From NCBI GenBank assembly GCA_002336895.1, contig DDFC01000040.1, positions 1-62,951 on the forward strand: a DNA stretch of 62,951 nucleotides, read 5' to 3'. The notes under the pieces are model-generated. The model did not search any database and was not told where the DNA came from. It saw only the letters and a list, made by a program, of their open reading frames with translations. Positions 35,554 through 44,565 of the stretch are shown here, piece by piece; within the stretch, counting starts at the first letter, position 1, and the number at the start of each line of letters is the position of its first letter. The stretch comes from Verrucomicrobiaceae bacterium UBA1938. GTDB lineage: Bacteria > Verrucomicrobiota > Verrucomicrobiia > Verrucomicrobiales > Verrucomicrobiaceae. Both the position numbers and the translations under genes were made by a program.

Positions 35554-35577
35554 TGACGCCACAGTTGTGTGGCGTCA
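35554..35577. terminator. Perfect 10-bp hairpin after the dehydrogenase gene
   Basis: tgacgccaca (35554-35563), loop gttg and tgtggcgtca (35568-35577). The T-tract is absent, so it is a hairpin terminator without U-run or an mRNA-end stabiliser. Confidence 0.5.
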
Positions 35578-35604
35578 TCGTGACAGTTTTGGCAGATTGC
35601 CTGC

Positions 35605-35632
35605 TTGCCCTTGTGACCTGAGCCACTATTAA
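35605..35632 (+). promoter_or_regulatory. Short-leader promoter before the 35638 gene
   Basis: TTGCCC (35605-35610), a 16-base spacer and TATTAA (35627-35632) end five bases before ATG 35638. Confidence 0.5.
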
Positions 35633-35637
35633 AACCC

Positions 35638-36228
35638 ATGGGCAAACTCATCCTTGGAGCCATTCTCGCCGCTCTGGCCGTCTTCGGCTGGGAGGCTCTC
35701 TCGTGGACCGTCATCGGCTGGCATACGAATGGATTCCGCTCCTTCCGCGATGAATCCGCCGTGGCGGAGGTGATCAAAGCCAACGTGACCGCCGGTCATG
35801 GCACCTACCTGCTGCCCTCCATGGGCGAGGCGCCCAAGATCGCCACCGCCGAGGAGAAGAAGGCTTTTGAAGAAGAGCAGACCAAGGCGCTGACAAACGG
35901 CCCCTACATGTATGCCGTGGTGCGCCCCGGCAAGGCGGAGATCAGCATGGGCACCAACATGGTCCTGAGCTTCATCCGCACGCTGGTCTGCGCCTTCCTG
36001 ATCGCGGCGCTGCTCTCCCAGGTGGCACTGTTTTATCCGGCACGTATCGCCTACGTGGCGGCGGCGGGACTCTTTGCCGGACTGGTGGCCGATCTGCCCA
36101 TGTGGATCTGGTTTGAGAATCCCGGCCGCGATACCGTGGTGAACATCGCCGATCACGTGATCGCCTGGGTGATCGGCGGCGCTGTGCTGGGCATCTTTGT
36201 GGGCCGGGATCCGGTGGCAGAGCCGTGA
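35638..36228 (+). CDS. Four-helix membrane protein, unknown
   Basis: A 196-residue protein with hydrophobic segments at about 4-24, 105-125, 132-152 and 168-188. A periplasmic loop (about 35-100) contains TYLLPSMGEAPKIATAEEKK and is charged. I do not recognise a family. Separate promoter; convergent with the following fusion gene. Confidence 0.6.
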   Translation: MGKLILGAILAALAVFGWEALSWTVIGWHTNGFRSFRDESAVAEVIKANVTAGHGTYLLPSMGEAPKIATAEEKKAFEEEQTKALTNGPYMYAVVRPGKAEISMGTNMVLSFIRTLVCAFLIAALLSQVALFYPARIAYVAAAGLFAGLVADLPMWIWFENPGRDTVVNIADHVIAWVIGGAVLGIFVGRDPVAEP

Positions 36229-36283
36229 GGCCGAAGGCCAATCTTCCTCCTCTTACTCTTACTCTCTGAGCTTGGGAGGAGGA

Positions 36284-38251
36284 TTACGATACTCCGCAGG
36301 CCTTCAGCACCGCCTGCGCCACCTCATCGGGCGTGACTTTCGTCATGCAGTCGTAGTGGCCGAAGGGGCACTCGCGCTCAAAGCAGGGGCTGCACGGCAC
36401 CTTGTGCTGCACCACGGTGTGCCTCTCACCCAGCGGGCCGGTGGCGATGGGGCAGGTGGAGCCGAAGATGCTCACCGTGGGGATGCCCAGAGCAGCGGCC
36501 AGATGCATGGTGCCGGTGTCATTGGTAAGCAGGAGCTGGCACTGGCGCAGCCTGGAGATCAGCTCTGAGAGGCGCGTCTTGCCTACCAGGTTTTCATGCG
36601 GTGCCTGCAGCATGGCGGAGAGCTTTTCTCCCATCTCCTTCTCTCCCGGCGCACCAAACAGCTCCCAGCGGAACTGCGCATGCTGCGCGGAGATCTGGTT
36701 CACCACGGCGGCAAAACGCTCCAGCGGCCAGCGCTTGGCAGGACCATACTCGGCCCCGGCGCACACACCCACGCGTAGCGTGCCATCGGTGGAGACAGGC
36801 GGCGTACCGGCATCCCAAAGGCCGGGCTGCTCGATGTCTGCGCCGATGCCCTGGGCGATGCGCATGTAGCGGTGCGCGTGGTGCTCGATGCCCGCCTTGT
36901 TCTTCGGCTCCTTGATGATCTGATTGAGCAGCTTGCTGCGCAGGGAGCCCTTGTAGCCCACGCGGCGCGGGATGCCCGCCAGCCAGATCTCCAGCGTGCT
37001 GCGGGTGGAGTTGGTGCAGAGCACGGCGGCGTCAAACTTCACGCCGGTGGCCTTGATGCGTTTGGCGACGGCAAAGAGCCCCTCCTTGGCGGGCTTGCCG
37101 ATGTAGCGGGAGACCTCGGGCATGGAGAGCCAGAGCTCCTCCAGTTTGTCCGGGCCGATGACCGTGATCTTGAGGTCCGGGCGGCCGCGCTTGATGGCGC
37201 GCACCATGGGAAAGGCCATGCAGGCGTCTCCCAGCCAGTTGGGGCTGCGGATGAGGAGCTCAAAGGGCTGCAGGCGTGTCATGTCGTAATCTTTTGGGAA
37301 GGCCACGCCGCGGCGGTAGTTTGGCAGCAGGAAGTGCGGTTTGGGTGTCTTCCAGCGGTTGTGCACCCAGAACCAGGCCTCCGGCTGCGCACGGATCAGC
37401 TGCTCCACGGCGGCATTGATGGCCAGCGTGAGGCCATCGGCATCCTGCTGGTCTTCGGCGGCTTTCACCTCCGGTGCGCAGACGAGGCGCCAGCGTGCGG
37501 GGCCGTCATTGTACACCATCATGGGCAGCACCACGGCGCGGGTGCGGATGGCCATGAGCGCGGCGATGGTGGTGGTGGAGGCCAGCCGGTCAAAAAGCGG
37601 GCACCACACACCGTGGTCGCCGGCATGCTGGTCCACCAGCACGCCCACCTGTCCGCCTTCGCGCATGAACTTCATCGGGCCGTTAAACCCCGCCTGCCGG
37701 TCAAAGAGCGCATAGCCCAGCTTCTCCCGGCGGCGCAGCACCAGGGCATTCAGCCAGGGATTGCGCAGCGGCTGGTAGATGGCGCCGGGCTGGTGCCCGC
37801 GCACGTAGGTGGAGGGCACCTGGGTCAGGATCTCCCAGCAGCTGGCGTGCAGCACCAGGTTCATGAGCGGGCGTTTGCCGTCATCAAAGGCGGCTTGGGC
37901 GCGCTCGGTGCCCTCGGAGCGCACGCGGGCGCAGATCTGTGCCTCGGTCATCAGCGGCAGCTTGAAGCCGCAGAGCATGTTGGCAAAGAGGCTCTTGAAG
38001 TGCTCATGCGCGAGGGCCTTGAGCTCGGCGGGGCTTTTCTCCCGGCCAAAGGCGATGTGCAGATTGTGCAGCGCCAGACGGCGGTACTTTCCAGCCACGA
38101 GATAGGCTAGGCCTCCGAGCGCACGGCCCAAGTACCACACGGCGGTGATGGGCAGCACCCACAGCACGGCCTCGATGCACCGGAACAGCGCGTATGTCAG
38201 CCACTGCCCGGTGCGCTTGGAAATACTGGCGGAATCTTTGGCGCGGCCCAT
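36284..38251 (-). CDS. Fusion of LpxL-like acyltransferase and heptosyltransferase
   Basis: A 655-residue protein from ATG 38251. The N-terminal half (about 1-295) is a lipid A late acyltransferase: LHASCWEIL is the HxxxWE active-site block and GVLVDQHAGDHGVW the conserved middle. The C-terminal half (about 315-650) is a glycosyltransferase family 9 (WaaF-type) enzyme: RSPNWLGDACMAFPMVRAIK at its start and LTNDTGTMHLAAALGIPTVSIFG with CFERECPFGHYDC near the end. The fusion would put acyl and sugar transfer to lipid A/LPS core at one inner-membrane site. It is usually two separate genes. Confidence 0.88.
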   Translation of the reverse strand: MGRAKDSASISKRTGQWLTYALFRCIEAVLWVLPITAVWYLGRALGGLAYLVAGKYRRLALHNLHIAFGREKSPAELKALAHEHFKSLFANMLCGFKLPLMTEAQICARVRSEGTERAQAAFDDGKRPLMNLVLHASCWEILTQVPSTYVRGHQPGAIYQPLRNPWLNALVLRRREKLGYALFDRQAGFNGPMKFMREGGQVGVLVDQHAGDHGVWCPLFDRLASTTTIAALMAIRTRAVVLPMMVYNDGPARWRLVCAPEVKAAEDQQDADGLTLAINAAVEQLIRAQPEAWFWVHNRWKTPKPHFLLPNYRRGVAFPKDYDMTRLQPFELLIRSPNWLGDACMAFPMVRAIKRGRPDLKITVIGPDKLEELWLSMPEVSRYIGKPAKEGLFAVAKRIKATGVKFDAAVLCTNSTRSTLEIWLAGIPRRVGYKGSLRSKLLNQIIKEPKNKAGIEHHAHRYMRIAQGIGADIEQPGLWDAGTPPVSTDGTLRVGVCAGAEYGPAKRWPLERFAAVVNQISAQHAQFRWELFGAPGEKEMGEKLSAMLQAPHENLVGKTRLSELISRLRQCQLLLTNDTGTMHLAAALGIPTVSIFGSTCPIATGPLGERHTVVQHKVPCSPCFERECPFGHYDCMTKVTPDEVAQAVLKACGVS

Positions 38252-38332
38252 GTGCCCTCCTTTATGCCGCAACGCCTTCGGCCACGCAACCCTTCATGCG
38301 AGATCGCACAGGGCTGCTTCGTTTGGCGGGGA

Positions 38333-39661
38333 ATGAAACGCCTGCTACTCCTGCTCCTAAGCTGCCCGTTGCTGCACGCAGCACCCGCGAAACCCAACAT
38401 CGTCTTCATCATGGCCGATGACCTGGGCTGGGCGGACGTGGCCTTCCACGCAGGCAGCGCGCCCACCCCCACGCTGGACAGGCTGGCCGCCGAGGGCCTG
38501 GAGCTGACGCACCACTACTCCGCGCCCGTGTGCAGCCCCACGCGCACCGGGCTCATGACCGGCCGCTGCTGGAGCCGCTTCAATGTGACCACCCCGCAGA
38601 ATGAGCGCGCCCTGGGGTGGGACACCGTCACCCTCCCGCGCGCGCTGAAGTCCGTGGGCTATGACACCTGCCTCACCGGCAAGTGGCATCTGGGCTCCAA
38701 ACCCGAGTGGGGGCCGAACCATTTCGGCTTTGACCACAGCTACGGCTCGCTGGCGGGCGGTGTGGGGCCGTGGGACCACCACTACAAGAAGGGCGCACAC
38801 AGCGAGACATGGCATCGAGATGAAAAGCTGCTCACTGAATCCGGCCATGTGACAGACCTCATTGCCAGCGAAGCCTGCTCCTGGCTGGCGGCGCGCAAGG
38901 ACGCGCCCTTTTTCCTCTACGTGCCGCTGACGGCGGTGCACCTGCCGGTGAAGGAGCCTGAGGAGTGGCTGGCCAGAGTGCCTGCGGGCATCACCAGCGC
39001 TGTGGCGCGGCATTACGCAGCCTGCATCATGCACATGGATGCAGCCGTGGGACGCATCGTGGAGGCTCTGGAGAAAAACGGCCAGCGCGGCAAAACGCTG
39101 ATCGTCTTCACCAGTGACAACGGCGGCAGCACCGCTGAAAACAACGGCCAGGCCTACCCGCCTGATGACTACCCCTCCGGCCCGCTGCCGGGGAACAACA
39201 AGCCGCTGCGCGATGAAAAAGGCACCGTCTATGAAGGCGGCACCCGTGTGCCCTGCCTCATGAACTGGCCCGGCGTGCTCAAGCCCGGCAAGCACGATGC
39301 CCCGGTGCAGATCATCGACTGGATGCCCACCTTATGCGCGCTGGCAGGTTTCAAATCCGTCACCGATCTGAAGTGGGATGGCGTGCATCTCTGGCCGCAG
39401 CTGGCCGAAGGCGCACCACCACCACCGCGGACGCTCTACACCGTAGGGCCCGGCTTTAAATCCCGCGCGCTGCGCTGCGACCCCTGGAAGCTCGTGGTGC
39501 ACGGCTCCGGCGACAAAGCAAAATACGAACTCTACAACATCGGCACTGACCCTATCGAAGCCAAGAATCTCGCCTCAGAACAGCCCGATGCCTTGGCCAC
39601 CATGAAAGAGCGGCTGCGCGTGATGGCCAGAGCCGACCGCGATGCCGAGGTGAAGGAGTGA
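38333..39661 (+). CDS. Exported sulfatase
   Basis: A 442-residue protein from ATG 38333 with a signal peptide (MKRLLLLLLSCPLLHA). It has the Asp pair in NIVFIMADDLGWAD and the formylglycine site C67-S-P-T-R in APVCSPTRTGLMTGRCW. The central KTLIVFTSDNGGS loop and the C-terminal RALRCDPWKLVV are typical. It hydrolyses sulfate esters in the periplasm; the substrate is not visible. It is divergent from the fusion gene with an 81-base gap. Confidence 0.9.
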   Translation: MKRLLLLLLSCPLLHAAPAKPNIVFIMADDLGWADVAFHAGSAPTPTLDRLAAEGLELTHHYSAPVCSPTRTGLMTGRCWSRFNVTTPQNERALGWDTVTLPRALKSVGYDTCLTGKWHLGSKPEWGPNHFGFDHSYGSLAGGVGPWDHHYKKGAHSETWHRDEKLLTESGHVTDLIASEACSWLAARKDAPFFLYVPLTAVHLPVKEPEEWLARVPAGITSAVARHYAACIMHMDAAVGRIVEALEKNGQRGKTLIVFTSDNGGSTAENNGQAYPPDDYPSGPLPGNNKPLRDEKGTVYEGGTRVPCLMNWPGVLKPGKHDAPVQIIDWMPTLCALAGFKSVTDLKWDGVHLWPQLAEGAPPPPRTLYTVGPGFKSRALRCDPWKLVVHGSGDKAKYELYNIGTDPIEAKNLASEQPDALATMKERLRVMARADRDAEVKE

Positions 39662-39668
39662 TGGGAAA

Positions 39669-39698
39669 ACAAAACGGGCGCTGCATCTGCAGCGCCCG
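39669..39698 (-). terminator. Rho-independent terminator of the response regulator gene
   Basis: cgggcgctgca (39675-39685) pairs with tgcagcgcccg (39688-39698). On the minus strand it runs into TTTTGTTTT. It may also stop the sulfatase transcript from the other side. Confidence 0.75.
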
Positions 39699-39732
39699 CT
39701 TGGGTTGATTGGTTTCTGGTGTGCGTGAGATC

Positions 39733-40371
39733 CTATTTCTCCACCCAGCGCACGGCTTCCATGAGAAGCTCGCGGGCGGAGGCGAGGCCCAGCTTCTGAC
39801 GGATGTTCGCCTTGTGGGCGTCCACGGTCTTGGCGCTGAGGGCCAGCTTTTCGGCGATGCTGTGGGAGTCGAAGCCACGGCCCACCATTTCGAAGATCTC
39901 GAGCTGACGGTCGCTGAGCATGCGGGCGGGTTCGCCACGGGAGCCGCCACGAGGGCCGCCACCGGAGACGATGCTGCCGAGCAGGGAGGCGCTGAAGAAG
40001 AAGGAGCCTGCGGAGACCTGACGGAGACCCTGCAGCACGCGGGTGCTGGGCTCGCCCTTCATCACGTAGCCCATCGCGCCGGCACGGAGGCAGCGCTCGG
40101 CGTACACGTTTTCATCGTGCATGGAGTACACGAGGATCTGCATGTTCGGATGGCTGGCACGGAGCTTTTTGATGAGGTCCACGCCGCTGCGATCCTTGAG
40201 GGTGATGTCGAGCACCACCACGTCCGGTTTGATCTTGGAGATCTGCTGGAGAGCGGTGTTCGCATCTTCAGCGCTGCCGATGACCTGCATGTCTTCCTGC
40301 TGGTCAATCAGTTTCTTAAGCCCTTCGATAACGATGGGATGGTCGTCGAGTATATAGATTTTGCTTTTCAC
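39733..40371 (-). CDS. NarL/FixJ-family response regulator
   Basis: A 212-residue protein. The receiver (about 1-120) has the phospho-Asp in VVLDITLKDRSG near residue 55 and the Lys in GYVMKGEPS. The C-terminal LuxR helix-turn-helix (about 148-205) reads LSDRQLEIFEMVGRGFDSHSIAEKLALSAKTVDAHKANIRQKLGL. It is a DNA-binding regulator without an adjacent kinase; the large orphan kinase at 19171 has its own receiver. Confidence 0.88.
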   Translation of the reverse strand: MKSKIYILDDHPIVIEGLKKLIDQQEDMQVIGSAEDANTALQQISKIKPDVVVLDITLKDRSGVDLIKKLRASHPNMQILVYSMHDENVYAERCLRAGAMGYVMKGEPSTRVLQGLRQVSAGSFFFSASLLGSIVSGGGPRGGSRGEPARMLSDRQLEIFEMVGRGFDSHSIAEKLALSAKTVDAHKANIRQKLGLASARELLMEAVRWVEK

Positions 40372-40590
40372 GGTTATATTAGAAGACTCATTTTCAAAAA
40401 GATGTCAAGCCTGCCTTCTTAAGAAAGGCCGGTGCCCAAACGCACTCCATTGCCTTTCAATGCCTGAGGATACGCTGATCGTAGTGAAAACGGCCCGAAA
40501 AAGCAACGCAGACAACCCTTAAAAAGGGGTTTCTAGGGCATTTACAGCTTACCCCAAGATTCTGCGGCCGGGCCGTGCTGCTTATCAGCC

Positions 40591-41040
40591 ATGAAACACC
40601 GCATTCATCACGAGTCCACAGCACCGGGTTTCCAGATCGCGCCGATGATCGATGTCACTTTCGTCATCATGCTTTTTTTTATGGTCATGGCGGGCGCTCT
40701 TAAAGTGGAACGCGAGTTGAGCATCCAGCCGCCGAGGTCGTGTGATTCTGCCAATACCGTCACCTTCCCGGCGGAGGAAATCACCATCAGCATCGAAAAT
40801 GACGGAACGGTGACAATGAACGAAGAAGTCTTCGATTCACCGCAGGACAAGAAGTTGCCCATGCTCACGCGCACACTGCAGCGCGTGGCCATCTCCTCCG
40901 CACGGCAGCAGCAGAAGGTGCTCGTGACTTTGCAGGCGGAGGAGCAGGCCTGCTACGAGCGCATCATCGATGTGCTGAACTCACTCCACAAAGCGGCGAT
41001 CACAAATGTGACCTTCGTTGTCGGTCAGGAGAGGCTTTGA
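40591..41040 (+). CDS. ExbD/TolR-family biopolymer transport protein
   Basis: A 149-residue protein with one N-terminal membrane helix. The FQIAPMIDVTFVIMLFFMVMAG segment contains the conserved Asp of ExbD/TolR. The periplasmic domain follows, with ITISIENDGTVTMNEEVFD and QAEEQACYERIIDVLNSLH. ExbD energises TonB with the proton gradient through ExbB. No exbB or tonB is adjacent here, so it depends on partners elsewhere, though TonB receptors lie a few kb downstream. Confidence 0.85.
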   Translation: MKHRIHHESTAPGFQIAPMIDVTFVIMLFFMVMAGALKVERELSIQPPRSCDSANTVTFPAEEITISIENDGTVTMNEEVFDSPQDKKLPMLTRTLQRVAISSARQQQKVLVTLQAEEQACYERIIDVLNSLHKAAITNVTFVVGQERL

Positions 41041-41085
41041 TTTTCTTGGCGGACAGTCTGCCTCCTCAGCGCGCGTACACTGCGC

Positions 41086-43962
41086 ATGCCACGCCGCCTG
41101 CTCCTACTGCTGCTTAGTGCCGCCACCTGCCATGCCCAGATGGCCAACAGCCCGCCCACGCCGCAATGGCTGTCGGCGGGCAAAGACGGCAGCACCTTCA
41201 CACATGCCGTGAAACACGAGGGCAAGCTGCTGAAAGCCGTGCTGCTGACTGCGAGCGATGCCGCCGTGGAAGTGCTGCTGGATGGAAAAAGCATCGCCTC
41301 CCTCAAGGCGGCTGACACTGCGACGGGTACCGATCTCACACGCCTGCTGGTGGATGACCAAAGTCATGTCCTCGGCCTGCGTGTGCCTGGCGGAGCTAAA
41401 GCCGCGGCACTGCTGGAGCTGAATGGCGATCTGGCGGCGGTACGGTGGATTGTCACGGATGCCTCCTGGCAGCATGCGGTGGTGTCAGGCCCCACGGACG
41501 CCGACCCGGCCAAGAACCCCTTTGACCTGAAGAAGACCTTTGATGCCTACAACTCCTGGCAGCTGGCCAAACCGGGCGCGCAGAATCAAGCCACCGATCC
41601 TGCCACGCTGACACTGCCACCGGGATTCAAAGCGGAGCTGATCCGCTCCGCGCAGCCGGGAGAGGACTCGTGGGTGTCCATGGCCTTTGATCCGCAGGGA
41701 CGCATCACTTTGGGCAAGGAGAAGAAAGGTCTGCTGCGTCTGACTCTGAGCGGCAGCGGCGACCAGAAGATGGAAGTGATCGACGACGAGCTGCTCGAAT
41801 GTCGCGGTCTGCTGTATGCACACGGCTCCCTCTTCGCGAACGCGAACAACACCAAGGCGCTCTTCCGCCTGACCGATGCAGACGACGACGGCATTTTTGA
41901 AAAACGCCAGGAGCTGATGCGAACCGAGGGCGGCGTGGGCCATGGCCGCAACCACATCAAGCTGGGACCCGATGGCGACATCTACGTGGCGCATGGCAAC
42001 AACGTGCTGCTGCCGAAGAACCTGGACCCCAACTCGCCGCTGAGAAACTACGCGCCCGATCAGCTCATCCCCAACCCCTGGGACAGCAGCATGTTTGACG
42101 GCAATGTGGAGCTGCCCGCCGGGCACATCCTGCGCGTGAAGCCGGACGGCAGCAAGATCACGCTGCTCGCAGGAGGATTGCGCAATCCGCTGGACATCGC
42201 CTTCAATCAAGAGGGCGATCTCTTCACCTTCGACGCCGACATGGAGCGCGATGTAGGCACGCCCTGGTACATGCCCACGCGTGTGCTGCAAATTGTACCC
42301 GGCGGCGATTACGGCTGGCGGCGCGGCACGGGGCGTTATCCTGCCTGGTATGCAGATACGCTGCCGAGCGTGATCGACATCGGCCTGTCTTCGCCCACGG
42401 GGATTTTCTTTGGGTATGGTTCAGACTTCCCACAGAAGTATCGCGAAGCGCTCTACATTCTCGACTGGAGCTACGGACGTATCATCGCAGTGCATCTGAA
42501 GCACAGCGGGGCCACCTACAAAGCAGACCAGGAGACTTTCATCTCGGGAAGACCCCTCAACGTCACAGACGGCTGCATCGGACCCGATGGTGCCATGTGG
42601 TTCATAACGGGTGGACGTGGCACCCAAAGCGGGCTGTATCGTGTCGCAGCCGCCCATCCGGAGAAGGAAACAAAACCAGTGGAGGTCAAATTCTCCTACA
42701 CCTCTTCGGGAATGAAGCAGGTGCGCGATGTGCTGGAAGAACGGGTTCCCGAAATTCCTGGCTTGAGCGAAATGGAACCCAAAGCGGACTTCAACTATGC
42801 CTGGGAGCATCTTGGCGTTGCAGACCCCTTCGCACGGCTGGCCGCACGCCTGTGGATCGAACGCACTCCGGTGGCTGAATGGCGTTCTCGTGCAATGACG
42901 GAGAGCGACGGCAAACGCGCGATCTCCGCCATGCTCGCCCTGGCACGCGATGGGGAAAAGACGGATCTGGAGCCGATACTGACCCAAGTCATGCAAACAG
43001 CGCCAAAGCCCACGCTGGATGCTCTGCGCGTCATCGCTGTGGCCATCGCGCGGCACGGCGCACCGGATGAGGCGCATCATCAGAAGCTCATGGAATGGGC
43101 GGTGTATCCACGTGATGATGTTTTCCTCAACCGCGAGCTCTGCCGCCTGCTCGTCTATCTCCACTCTCCCAAGGTCATCGAGAAAACCATGCCGCTGCTC
43201 ACTGCGGCCACAACTTCGGAGGACCTGCTCTATTATCCCTTCATGCTGCGCTACCTCAAAGACGGCTGGACGTTGGAGCAGCGGCGGGTGGTGTTTGAGG
43301 CGCTGAACAAGGCGGAGAAGATGAACGGGGCCTCCACCTTCTTCAAAGCCATCAGCGATACCCGCAGCGAGCTGGCCGCTGCGCTGAAGCCTGAGGATGC
43401 CGTGAAGCTGGCCGCCGTGATCCAGCCGGCGAAACCCGCCGCGCTCTCCGCGCATGCGCTGCCGGGGCATACCTTCAAGAACTGGACGCTGGATGACCTG
43501 ACCCCGCTGCTGGTGAAGATGGACGCAAAAACACGCAACCGCGACAGCGCCAAGGATGCGCTCATCCGCGCGCAGTGCGTCTTCTGCCACCGCGTGAGCA
43601 ATGACCCCGCGCTGCCTGCAGGTGTCTTTGGCCCGGATCTGGTGCAGGTCTCCGCACGCTTCAACCGCCGCGACCTGCTGGACCACATCTTGAATCCGTC
43701 GAAGTTCATCGATGAGAAGTACCGCTTTGTGACGCTGAAGCTGAGCGATGGCAAAACCCTCACCGGCAGCCTGGAAAGCGAGGACGATGAACGTGTGGTG
43801 CTGAAACCCAATCCCCTGGCCCCGCAAACCACGGAGGTGGCCAAGGCGATGATCAAGGAGCGCAGCGTGTCTGAAGTTTCCCCCATGCCCGTGGGCTTGC
43901 TCAACAGCCTGAAGTCGGAGCAGATCCTGGACCTGCTGGCGTGGTTTGAGAACTTGAAGTGA
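41086..43962 (+). CDS. PVC-type dehydrogenase with HEAT repeats and cytochrome c
   Basis: A 958-residue exported protein with a short signal (MPRRLLLLLLSAATCHAQ), then a beta domain (about 20-180), a six-bladed soluble-sugar-dehydrogenase-like propeller (about 185-530, with GRNHIKLGPDGDIYVAHGN and LRNPLDIAFNQEGDLFTFDAD), HEAT-like helices (about 560-790), and a C-terminal cytochrome c domain (about 815-958) with the C-V-F-C-H haem site and FGPDLVQVSARFNRRDLLDHIL. This is the putative membrane-bound dehydrogenase of Planctomycetes and Verrucomicrobia. It probably oxidises an exported sugar or alcohol. A TACACT box ends four bases before the start. Confidence 0.85.
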   Translation: MPRRLLLLLLSAATCHAQMANSPPTPQWLSAGKDGSTFTHAVKHEGKLLKAVLLTASDAAVEVLLDGKSIASLKAADTATGTDLTRLLVDDQSHVLGLRVPGGAKAAALLELNGDLAAVRWIVTDASWQHAVVSGPTDADPAKNPFDLKKTFDAYNSWQLAKPGAQNQATDPATLTLPPGFKAELIRSAQPGEDSWVSMAFDPQGRITLGKEKKGLLRLTLSGSGDQKMEVIDDELLECRGLLYAHGSLFANANNTKALFRLTDADDDGIFEKRQELMRTEGGVGHGRNHIKLGPDGDIYVAHGNNVLLPKNLDPNSPLRNYAPDQLIPNPWDSSMFDGNVELPAGHILRVKPDGSKITLLAGGLRNPLDIAFNQEGDLFTFDADMERDVGTPWYMPTRVLQIVPGGDYGWRRGTGRYPAWYADTLPSVIDIGLSSPTGIFFGYGSDFPQKYREALYILDWSYGRIIAVHLKHSGATYKADQETFISGRPLNVTDGCIGPDGAMWFITGGRGTQSGLYRVAAAHPEKETKPVEVKFSYTSSGMKQVRDVLEERVPEIPGLSEMEPKADFNYAWEHLGVADPFARLAARLWIERTPVAEWRSRAMTESDGKRAISAMLALARDGEKTDLEPILTQVMQTAPKPTLDALRVIAVAIARHGAPDEAHHQKLMEWAVYPRDDVFLNRELCRLLVYLHSPKVIEKTMPLLTAATTSEDLLYYPFMLRYLKDGWTLEQRRVVFEALNKAEKMNGASTFFKAISDTRSELAAALKPEDAVKLAAVIQPAKPAALSAHALPGHTFKNWTLDDLTPLLVKMDAKTRNRDSAKDALIRAQCVFCHRVSNDPALPAGVFGPDLVQVSARFNRRDLLDHILNPSKFIDEKYRFVTLKLSDGKTLTGSLESEDDERVVLKPNPLAPQTTEVAKAMIKERSVSEVSPMPVGLLNSLKSEQILDLLAWFENLK

Positions 43963-43973
43963 GGGAGGCGGAG

Positions 43974-44001
43974 TTGACAGCAACCGCCGCACACTCATAG
44001 T
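43974..44001 (+). promoter_or_regulatory. Short-leader promoter of CxLC paralogue 1
   Basis: TTGACA (43974-43979), a 16-base spacer and CATAGT (43996-44001) end seven bases before ATG 44009, with no ribosome-binding site between. Nearly the same arrangement precedes paralogue 3. Confidence 0.6.
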
Positions 44002-44008
44002 CCGAGCC

Positions 44009-44425
44009 ATGTCTTCACGCTCCCGAACAGCCCTGATGCCGCGAATCGCGCGGCTGGTGGTCGTGGGGGCGATCTGCCTCTCTCTCGGAGCACACTGGGC
44101 GCTGCTGCAGGGCATTGCATGGACAGGCATGCTGATCTCATACGCCCGCGATGGCGCGGTGATGGAGGCGGTGCAGAAGACCTTTGACGGCCAGCATGGC
44201 TGCGCGCTTTGCAAAAAGGTGAAGGAAGGCCGCGACACCTCTGGCAAACAAACGCAGCAGCAGCAAAACGGAGACTCCGCGCAGAAGATCACCGCCGTGC
44301 TGGTGGAGATCACCACGCTGGTGGCACCTGCAGCTGGCAGCTTCTCTTTCACCCCGCTGCATGAGCAGCTGGTGCACCGCAGCGAACTGCCGGAGACACC
44401 ACCTCCCAGACCCGGACTGGTTTGA
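44009..44425 (+). CDS. CxLC small membrane protein, paralogue 1
   Basis: A 138-residue protein with one helix (about 14-34) and an extracytoplasmic part that has HWALLQGIAWTGMLISYA, then QKTFDGQHGCALCKKVKEG with C65 and C68, a Gln/Asp-rich linker and the tail ELPETPPPRPGLV. Two more members lie at 45765 and 56595. I know no function for the family. The general plan (single helix, C-x2-C, adjacent outer-membrane receptor) recalls the DUF2946 proteins next to copper receptors, but I cannot prove homology. The outer-membrane barrel gene follows. Confidence 0.7.
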   Translation: MSSRSRTALMPRIARLVVVGAICLSLGAHWALLQGIAWTGMLISYARDGAVMEAVQKTFDGQHGCALCKKVKEGRDTSGKQTQQQQNGDSAQKITAVLVEITTLVAPAAGSFSFTPLHEQLVHRSELPETPPPRPGLV

Positions 44426-44565
44426 TCGAACCCGGAGCGGCCTGTGCACCAGGCCTGCGTCCGCCCCCGCGCAGGCATGATGCCCTGCGTGTCAGCACCC
44501 TGACAGCCGCCTGCTTTTCTCAGCGGCCGTGCCCTGTTCTCAAACTCTCATTCCTCGTCCGTACC

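Noticed and set aside
40504..40545. Hairpin aacccttaaaaaggggttt before exbD as a riboswitch
   Set aside because: Stem is only about five pairs and no riboswitch core can be recognised.
42421..44478. 685-residue minus-strand frame opposite the PVC cytochrome gene
   Set aside because: Antisense shadow; the plus strand carries a haem motif and recognisable domains.
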